Origin: Luzula sylvatica
Lineage: Eukaryota; Streptophyta; Magnoliopsida; Poales; Juncaceae
Direction: 5' to 3'
DNA: 64,000 nt
Assembly (NCBI GenBank): GCA_946800325.1
Contig: OX326957.1
Location: forward strand, 19,689,591 to 19,753,590
Shown here one piece after another: positions 56,331 through 64,000 of this stretch. Each line of letters opens with the position of its first letter. The stretch's first letter is position 1. The translations under genes and the position numbers were made by a program. The notes beneath the pieces were generated by a model. That model saw only the letters and a list, made by a program, of their open reading frames with translations. It did no database searches and had not been told where the DNA came from.

Positions 56331-56531
56331 GTAACTCTTCTGCGACTACACACTGCCATTTTTGACCTTCACTTGCCTTTTTCATCCCTTGCTCTCCTCT
56401 CTAGCCCTTCACTTTCCTTCCCTTTCTTTTCTTTGGCTTAAAAGTAAAGCATCTAGCCCTACCTTCTTATACTTTCACTTCCCTTAATCAACAAAACGAA
56501 AACCCAACAAAAGTTCTCTTCCTCTTCATCA

Positions 56532-58964
56532 ATGGCGAAAGAGAAAGAAACCAAAGAGAAAAGATTGTTTGTGGGTCTAGCATGGAGTTGTGGGGACGTC
56601 AAGCTTCTTCTCACCTCCCTCTTCTTTCTCTGCTCTCTCGCCACCATTGTAGAACTTCACCCTTTACTTACACGTGGGTCACACAGTTCTACTCTCATCT
56701 CTTGCCTCATGCCAAGCACACCCCAAATCGTCAAAGACGACTCATCGTCTCCAATCGTCTCTCCACACCCTATGAAGAAAGAAGAAACGGGTCCGGATTC
56801 CACTCTGAAAAGATCCTTTAACCCAATAGGGGCGGCTGCGTACCTGTTCATCCAAATGGGCGCGTACAGAGGCGGTACCAACACATTTGCAATCATAGGA
56901 ATCGCATCGAAACCACTTCATGTGTATGCGAAGCCCCAATTCAAGTGTGAATGGATAGACAATGATAATCCCCCTAACGGGTCCTCAGTTTTCGTCGACG
57001 GATACAAAATCCTACCCGATTGGGGATATGGAAGGGTTTACACAGTTGTAGTTGTTAATTGTACGTTCGATAAACCGGTAGGAATTAACGGGTCGGGTGG
57101 TAAATTAGTCGTACACGCGAGTAGTAATGGAGGTGGTGATAGAGAGGTGAATTCGATAGAGAGCTTTGTAGCTTTAGAAGAAGCTCCTAGAAGTTTTAAC
57201 GGGTCCGTTTTTACTGCCGAGCCAGTTTACGATTATTTATATTGCGGGTCACCTTTGTACGGAAACCTCAGTCCTCAGAGAGTCAGGTAATTCCATAATT
57301 CAATAATTCAATAATTCAAAATTTTAATTTAATTCGGCGTTTATCAACTTGAAATATTGAAACATTATTTTTGTTAATTTGATTTTGAAGAGAATGGTTG
57401 GCATATCATATTAAGTTATTCGGCAACAAAGCACATTTTGTTATATACGATGCTGGTGGGGTCCACCCGGCAGTAATGGAGGTGCTTAAACCATGGATCG
57501 AAATAGGGTACGTGACTCTTCAAGATGTACGTGACCAAGAACGCTTCGATGGGTATGTACGATTAAATTTGTTTAAATTTAGTAGGGAAAATGAGAATGA
57601 TACAATGAACGTAGTTATATAAACATTAATTTTATTTGATGTTTTTTGTGTTATTGTAGGTATTATCATAACCAATTCATGGTGGTGAACGATTGTTTGC
57701 ATCGGTACCGATTCATGTCGAAATGGATGTTCTTCTTCGACCTGGACGAGTTTGTTTTTCTCCAACCCGGTCTAACGATCGATTCCTTGCTCAAGGAATA
57801 CAAAGGCTACACTCAATTCACAATCGAACAAATGCCCATGTCAAATAAATTTTGCAAAATGGAAGACAAGGGAAAATCATATAGGTATGTTTTCTATATT
57901 TTCTACTAATATTAATTAGTCTAAATGTTTTCAAATTTGCCCAATTACTAAAGAAATTAATGGAAGTAAATGGAAAAAGACAAAAATGGGGCACCCATCA
58001 CCAAATTGGAAATTTGTAGGAAAGTAATGCCGATTTTTGATGAGCTGTCCTTTGGAAGAGAATTTTATCTCAATCATTCACCCTTTTTTTTATGTATATA
58101 CTAATGAATGTAGGACACACTAGTCGATCTATACATACCCTCTTTGGTGTCGCATAATTAATTACAATGAATGAATATGAATAATGGTGGTAGTAATAAT
58201 GTTGTGTCTAATTCACTTTGTTCACATGGGTTGTATGAATGATTGTTTGGTAACCTAAGTTTTTGTTTCTCCAAAGGTATCTTTTTCTTGGTAGGATCTA
58301 ATTGAAAATATTTTAAACATACAATATAGTTCTTGTTATAGTTTTTTATATTTCTTTTGATTTTCAAAAGGGTTGATTTAGCGAGTTTGGTTCAAGTGTC
58401 AGAAATAAAACATGTTATACTTTTGCTAGTATCTGGTGAAGGCACTTCCACATACTTATTTCTTTTGATTTTTCAAGAACACCCTTCATTTTCTGAATAT
58501 TTAAAAAATCTTATCTATCACATAATGCATAAAATTAGGCCCACCAAATAAATCTCTCTTTGTTAGGGATAAGATATGTTTTGTTAATGGAATTATTTTG
58601 CTTTTAAACACATGATAGGATGTGGGGCTTTGAGAAGCTTGTATATAAAGATGTAAAAAGAGGGATTCGTCGTGACCGAAAATACGCAATTCAACCGCGC
58701 AATGCGTTCGCGACAGGTGTCCACATGTCGCAAAATATAGTCGGGCAAAGTCTTCATAAAACCGAGGGAAAAATAAAGTATTTTCATTATCACGGTACGA
58801 TTGCTAATAGAAGAGAACCGTGCAGAGAGTTTCATAATGGTACCGAGTTGACGTTTGATCGAACGCCTTATGCGCTCGATGAGACGCTTAGGAAGATCGC
58901 TGGCGTGATTAAACGGTTCGAGCTTAAGAGTATTGGTCGTAGATTGGTTCACACGAGACAATAG
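56532..58964 (+). CDS. GALS: Galactan beta-1,4-galactosyltransferase (GT92), four exons
   Basis: Golgi type II membrane enzyme that extends beta-1,4-galactan side chains of pectin (rhamnogalacturonan I) using UDP-galactose. Exons: 56532-57286, 57391-57552, 57660-57884, 58619-58964; GT..AG introns join in frame to 495 residues, the usual family length. There is a short basic cytoplasmic tail, a membrane anchor near residues 23-42 (DVKLLLTSLFFLCSLATIVE), then a luminal stem. The GT92 domain contains YDYLYCGSPLYGNLSPQRVR, EWLAYHIKLFG, the DxD-type centre FFDLDEFVFLQPG, and a conserved C-terminus FHYHGTIANRREPC. Which GALS paralogue it is cannot be settled from sequence alone. A Mutator-like element ends 440 bp upstream; a long G run lies 68 bp after the stop. 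Confidence 0.95.
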
Positions 58965-59032
58965 TGAGGGTATTTAGGGTTTGGCTTATTTTTTTATTCT
59001 TTTTTTGTTGTTTCTCCTTTTTCTTTTCTTTT

Positions 59033-59072
59033 GGGGGGGGGGGGGGGGGGGGGGGGGGGGCGGGGCGGGGGG
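59033..59072 (+). repeat. G28 homopolymer with G-quadruplex potential
   Basis: 28 consecutive G, then C, GGGG, C, GGGGGG, preceded by about 45 bases of T/C-rich sequence. It probably falls in the 3' UTR of the galactosyltransferase gene. Length is likely variable or poorly assembled. Confidence 0.85.
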
Positions 59073-59698
59073 ATATAAATATGATTATAGGACTTTTTGC
59101 TGTTGTGACATTCAATCCCTCATTAAGTATTTTCTTTCTTGTATATCTCTTGAAAAATATTTATATTTATAATTAGGAAACTGGTTTATAGTTATGTTGT
59201 TGATTTACATAATTTGATTTAGATTTAGATCAGATTTGTTATTAGTGGGGTTTTAAAAATACTTGTTTGAAGTCCAAAAGTTTTGATTCCATTCTGTTGA
59301 TTGGTTGACATCACTCGTGCCAATTCATTATCAACAAACATGCCAAAAGCTAGACAAGTCCAATTTGGCCACTTTTGGCTATAATGAGACTTTCCACCAA
59401 TATGAATTGATAGATACGCTAATTATGATGTGTTTTGTGTTAAAGATTGATTATCTCTTTTTCATGTCGACCAATGGGCCATTAATTGCAACAAAAATAT
59501 GGGCTAATTCAGGCCTAATGTAATGGGGCAGGCTTACTTAATATCATTATTGAATCGATAGCAACAAAAAACCTCTATTAATATACATGAATGGGCTTCA
59601 AACAAGAAGACATAATCCCCTCGAATGAAAACATCAATTAACAAAAATACTCATGTAACAATTACAAATATGCACGAACTTTAATGTAGCAGTAGAAT
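59073..59698. other. Convergent intergenic space
   Basis: Lies between the 3' ends of the plus-strand galactosyltransferase and the minus-strand gene that follows, so it holds both 3' UTRs. No other feature seen. Confidence 0.5.
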
Positions 59699-61174
59699 TC
59701 AGGCACCTTGTGCAGCCTCCAAAAATGCAGTGAACTCCTCTCTTACTTTCCTTAATCTCGGCGAGATACTCATCGACAATGCCGAAGGCGAAGCGGGGCA
59801 AGATGCCGGCGAAATATGAGAAACCGAGAACCTGACATGACGGTTCGATGCTGACGAGCCCAAAGATTTAGCCGAACCTAACCGCGAAGTGCTCTTTTTC
59901 AAAATGCCCCTCCTTTCTATTCCATCAAACACGAAAGCGGTCCGAACTGGAGTTTCGGCATCACCACTGTTCCTTTCCATCTCGACCGGCATGTCTTCTT
60001 GGTAACGTGGCGGAGACCACGAACCGCAATCGAATTTTTCTAAGGATGCTAGTCTCGACACGCCACTTGCTCGAGCTACCTGTTGCCTCAGCTGTTGCAA
60101 TGGCTTTTTCTTCGTGAAGGCTGGCAGGTTCATGCAAAGCACGCCACATTTGAAATCATCTTCTTTCGTGCCTATCAGAAATTTCATTTAAAAGTTAATT
60201 TCATTTAAAGGATGCTAGTCGATATTGAAATCGAGTCTTTTTAGTACCTTTTGTTTTAGGTTTAGGTTTAGGTTTAGGAGATTCTGGTGATGTGTTGCTA
60301 GAACTAGAGAACGTCTCGGCTGAGTAACGTCTTCTTCCGAGGACTTCAAACGTGTCATTATGTGAAAACGTCCTTCCCTCAGCAAACGACTTGCTACGAC
60401 CATTCGAGAAACGGCTCAATGCAAGAGAATGTTGTCTGGCCAAGGTACGAGGCGAGTCGACTTGACGAGGTTGCATATAATTTGGTTCGTCCCATTTTTG
60501 CGTGCTCGAGAACGAATATTGAGGTGATGAATTGGCGGAACATGGTAGGCTTGCGCTGACGAACCTTGGAGTTCGGAGAGGAGGGAGGATTGGAGAATGC
60601 ACGACTACTTCTGTGAACACCGATGGTACTGATAACGGAGCATCATCTTCGAGCATACCAATCTGTAGCAAAATATCTTGAATAAATTTTTTGATGATGC
60701 ATACAAAGATATAAATGAATCTTTTTTCTATGTTATTCTTTTCCAAAACACTATAATTACAATATTGTAATCATAAACTCAACCGAAACAAAAATATTAT
60801 TTGTTAGTTAATTGCGAAGGCCACTCATATATCTTTACCTCGGTGAGCGAAATAGGGTCCACGCTGATCTGGCGCTCATTTTCACTGCTAAAAGAAGAGA
60901 GTGAGCTATAATACGCACTCGAGCTCAGGCTTCTCGAGTGATATTGATCAAATTTCTCTCTAATTTTTTCTTGTTTTTTCTCTTCTTTTCTCTGAATTCT
61001 CCCTTCTTTCTTTTTCTTTTCTTTAACCTCTGGGTCCTCTTCTCTATCTTTTTGTCTTACTTTGTTTGGAGAATTAACTTCTTGTATTCTCTCTTCTCTT
61101 TGAGACTCTTCATTGGAATCACCTTTGGATATTTTGGCCTCTACATGAGGAGTTGGAGTTTCTTCTTCAACCAT
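59699..61174 (-). CDS. Plant-specific protein of unknown function, three exons
   Basis: Exons (minus): 61174-60839, 60662-60248, 60171-59699, joining in frame to 407 residues. Residues 1-100 are highly charged, Glu/Lys-rich, probably coiled coil or disordered. The middle is Ser/Pro-rich (SPILPPLRTPRFVSASLP, RRRYSAETFSSSSNTSPES) with KPKPKPKTKG before exon 3. Exon 3 holds the conserved motif DDFKCGVLCMNLPAFTKKKP and a C-terminal block RHVRFSVSHISPASCPASPS. I recall this KCG.LC..LP.F.K pattern from uncharacterised plant proteins; no function is known to me. No signal peptide, membrane segment or enzyme motif visible. Splice sites are all GT..AG. Confidence 0.85.
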
Positions 61175-62071
61175 GATGGCTACTTTTGAGAGGATTTGGA
61201 TGTGTGATCTTAGAATTTCTTGATGATGATTTAAATGTGATTAAAAGAAAGAAAAAGATTGATTTATTTAATTATTTTGACATATAATGGAGATCATGTT
61301 CTAGTTGTGTTGTTCATGAACTCATGCGTGTTCTTCCATGATCTCTTGGAACATTGTCATATTCTAATTAAATCGGGTTCCTTTTTCAAATACATGCCTT
61401 TTCAAGTAATATAATAAGGCTGTCATGAGGACAAACTGTATGATATGAGTGTGGAAAAGTCAAGGGGTCATGCTTATTCGTGTATTTTGTCACTTTGTGA
61501 GAAAAATAATTTGATAAATAGATCTTAAATAATATTTTATCATTGAAAGATTGAAAAATAAGATCTTCCTAATATTCAAATTGTTCATTATTGTTGCCAT
61601 GTAGGCCATTAACCCTTAATTATTGTGTTAATAATATGCTTAAGAAAAACAAACACACACATCATTAATATCCTATTGGTAAAATTAAAAACAGCATAAT
61701 TGGCTCCAATCAGATTGCCATCTTATTTCGAGACAAAGAATTGAATTATTTATTTATATAACTAAATAGTTTACTACTAATATATATGACAATAAATAAT
61801 CTTATCTGTTGATTGCTGATAACTAAATAATATACTACTAATTAGACGAAATCATACCAAAAAAAAAAAAAAACTAAAGACAAGAAATCCCAAATACCAA
61901 AGACAAGCACAAGATCTATTAGCTTAACAGTCCAAATTACATGCATTAAAACCAAATCACAAAAAGAGAAACAAAAGCATAAGAAAAGAAAAATAAAACA
62001 GCCAAATGATACAAAATACAAATAAAGGTCTTCAAAGCAAACCTCCAAACCCTAGCTAAATCCTAACTCCA
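61175..62071. other. Intergenic between two minus-strand genes
   Basis: Contains the promoter of the unknown-function gene (toward 61175) and the 3' UTR of the bHLH-MYC_N gene (toward 62071). No clear TATA box or extra gene seen. Confidence 0.45.
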
Positions 62072-63326
62072 CTACTCCAAATAGTTCTCCATTAAATCCG
62101 AGTAAACTCCACCTTCGCCCCCTCGATACTCCATCAAACCCGGCGAGGAACCCGAAGAGTTCGACATGCTCATTCGCGCCGGCAAAGTAAAACTCCTTTT
62201 AAATTTACCATTCCCCCCATCAACTTTTCGCATTTTACCCGAATGGCTCTCCAGACTCAAATACTCCTCGGGATTATTCCCTCCACTTCCTCCGGGCCCA
62301 TTCGGACCTCCATGACCCTGATCTCCGGTGCTCAATAGCAATTTTGCATCGTCGGGCCTACCTGTCAGCGCAGAGAAGATGGACAACCCATTAGGCCACT
62401 TGAGATCCGCGGGTTCGTGCTCGGCGATCATTTCGTTCATGTGATGGAGAGGCATGGGCGGCATTTGATTCATTTGGTGAGGGTGATGGTTGTTCCAATG
62501 GTACATTGGCTGAGGTGGCGGCGGCCTAGCGACGGGTTGTTGTTTCATGGCAGAAGGAGATGGTACGGGAGAGCAACTACGATTCGACGAGAAGAGTTGC
62601 GAAAGGAAGAAACCCGATTGGTATCCGAGCGACTCGAACATGTGACGCATTCGAAGTACGAAATGTAGATCCTCGGGTATCTATTCAACGTGGAGGTAGC
62701 ATCGAGTTAAATTTTTTTACTATATCATTTTACTACTATGGTTGGGCCCATGGCATAACAAACTGAATTAAATACATTAAATTCTGACTTTGAAACAAAA
62801 CATTTACAATGGAAAAGTCAGTAAGTATAAATTGGACCAGGTTCATAATGAAAGTCAGAAGTATATAGGTGGGATTTTAAATTTAAAAAACTTGTGGGCC
62901 TAATCACAAATGCATATGCTTGGGCCCAAGTCCATTAATTCTATTTGTACCTTATTTTTGTACTTATGAAATGAATGAGATTACAAATTTGGACTCACAA
63001 TTTTACAAGAACCCAATTGTAGAAGTCCATGTCCTGCTTGAATCACAGCTATAGTCTGATCACAAAATTCAAATCAAAATTGAGGAAATTTAAAACAAGA
63101 ACATGAATATGTTTTTTTTACTAAAAGAGGAAGAACATAAATATACCTGAATTCCAGATGCAAATTGATCTGTCCATTCAGGAGGAAGCTGAAAAAACAA
63201 AGCAAAAAGGAGATCAATTACCAAAATGTACATAAATATGATATATTTTAGATTTAGGAAGGATAAATATGAAATTGCCACTAGAACTTTGACTCTTCTA
63301 CTTCTACATGCATGTAAAAAAGATGG

Positions 63327-63392
<66 letters not shown>

Positions 63393-63819
63393 AAGTTAAG
63401 GGGTATAGAATGGCAGAGCATCACATTCTGCAGGGACCTTTACAGAGAGGAGGATCCATTCCAGAACCTCAAAAATTCAAAATGCTTATGCATGCAAAAG
63501 GCTGCCAAAAAACACACTATTTCATGCCAGTAAAAGGTCCTAAAATGAAAGACACAAAGAAAATAGATAAAAATAATAATTAAAAACCTCCTTAATTTTC
63601 CTCAATATTTCAAACCCTTCCAATATTTTAAATGTTTAATATAGGAGTATTTTGAAATATTGAGAAAAACAAGGTTTTTTTTTTTTTTTGAAACAATTGG
63701 CAAGAAAATATACAGCATCAAAGGAGCTCTGCCAGTAATTTGATATGTTGGGTTCACATTCTGAAGGTTCTTTAAACACCCATTTGTGACACTTATCTGA
63801 GGCCACCTTTCCCATCAAT
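62072..63819 (-). CDS. bHLH-MYC N-terminal-domain protein, 3' part (gene continues past the window)
   Basis: Four minus-strand exons: 63819-63714, 63188-63147, 63055-62999, 62680-62072. They join in frame: LMGKVASDKCHKWVFKEPSE, LPPEWTDQFASGIQ, TIAVIQAGHGLLQLGSCKI, IPEDLHFVLRMRHMFESLGY, then a Pro/His/Gly/Ser-rich tail ending SDLMENYLE. The LMGKVA..HKWV..EP / W..QF.SGI.TIA.I....G..QLGS / I.EDL.FV order is that of the bHLH-MYC_N domain in plant proteins of the At5g53900/At1g60060 type, often labelled WNK-related although they have no kinase domain. No bHLH DNA-binding region follows. Role uncertain, possibly a transcriptional partner. The first exons lie beyond 64000. Confidence 0.85.
63327..63390. 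repeat. (GA)n microsatellite in an intron
   Basis: About 31 GA units, within the intron between the first two visible exons of the bHLH-MYC_N gene. Confidence 0.95.
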
Positions 63820-64000
63820 CTGCACCAAATCATAAATAATCATATCAATCTTTTCATTCATACATAAACCTTGTATACACATAAAAACAAATTTCATTTA
63901 ACTAATAAAAACATGACATGAACAAAAGTGAAAAAAGGCAACAACATTAGCCAGTGAAAAAAAGTTGTCCACTCACTGAAAAAGATGAGGAAGAAGAAGA
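63820..64000 (-). other. Intron or upstream exon edge of the bHLH-MYC_N gene
   Basis: Upstream of the 63819 acceptor (TGGTGCAG). On the minus strand a TTTTTCA/GTGAGT junction near 63979 could be the donor of the previous exon, but too little is visible to confirm its frame. Confidence 0.3.

Noticed and set aside
60938..61189. 83-codon hydrophobic plus-strand frame
   Set aside because: Antisense of the Lys/Glu-rich first exon of the unknown-function gene, which gives Phe/Leu-rich shadow translation.

Overview
This is nuclear DNA from a flowering plant, almost certainly a eudicot. The evidence is AT-rich intergenic DNA, intron-containing genes with GT..AG splice sites whose products match plant families, Copia LTR retrotransposons with a plant-type tRNA-iMet primer site, an L1-type LINE, and many plant DNA-transposon families. 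I cannot name the species. Nothing prokaryotic, organellar or viral was seen.

Layout. Positions 1-5257 hold a minus-strand Copia element with near-identical LTRs; its left LTR was later split by a Harbinger-like element. From 5.3 to 17.5 kb there are nested small DNA transposons (hAT, Mutator-like, foldback), dispersed repeats, unidentified exon-like scraps and an ORF1-only retroposon with a target-site duplication (TSD). Positions 17919-24718 are a full-length LINE with two open ORFs and a perfect 17-bp TSD. From 25 to 31 kb lies a 3-methyladenine DNA glycosylase I (TAG) gene on the minus strand. A locally duplicated, broken copy of its last exon, a small Helitron and a SINE-like insert lie just downstream of it. 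From 31 to 44 kb there is gene-free DNA packed with elements: a candidate microRNA-like hairpin, a tandem duplication, a 2.85-kb Mutator-like foldback element that captured an exon, two hAT and one Mutator-like element, and a Helitron with internal tandem repeats. Positions 44372-53208 are a second Copia element with very similar 1.63-kb LTRs but a decayed interior. A 2.37-kb Mutator-like element (53727-56091) ends a few hundred bases upstream of the next gene.

The last 8 kb is the gene-rich end. It contains a GT92 galactan beta-1,4-galactosyltransferase (plus, four exons), a plant-specific protein of unknown function (minus, three exons), and the 3' part of a bHLH-MYC N-terminal-domain gene (minus), whose 5' end lies beyond the window. 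The three genes have unrelated roles and show no sign of joint regulation; they look like ordinary neighbours.

The main interest is the record of insertions. At least eleven elements can be delimited to the base from terminal repeats plus TSDs or Helitron end signals. Several have unusual structure: an ORF1-only retroposon, a Copia element whose reverse transcriptase is cut off and joined to the polypurine tract, a young Copia insertion with an old interior, and an exon-capturing foldback. I found no clearly new biological system.
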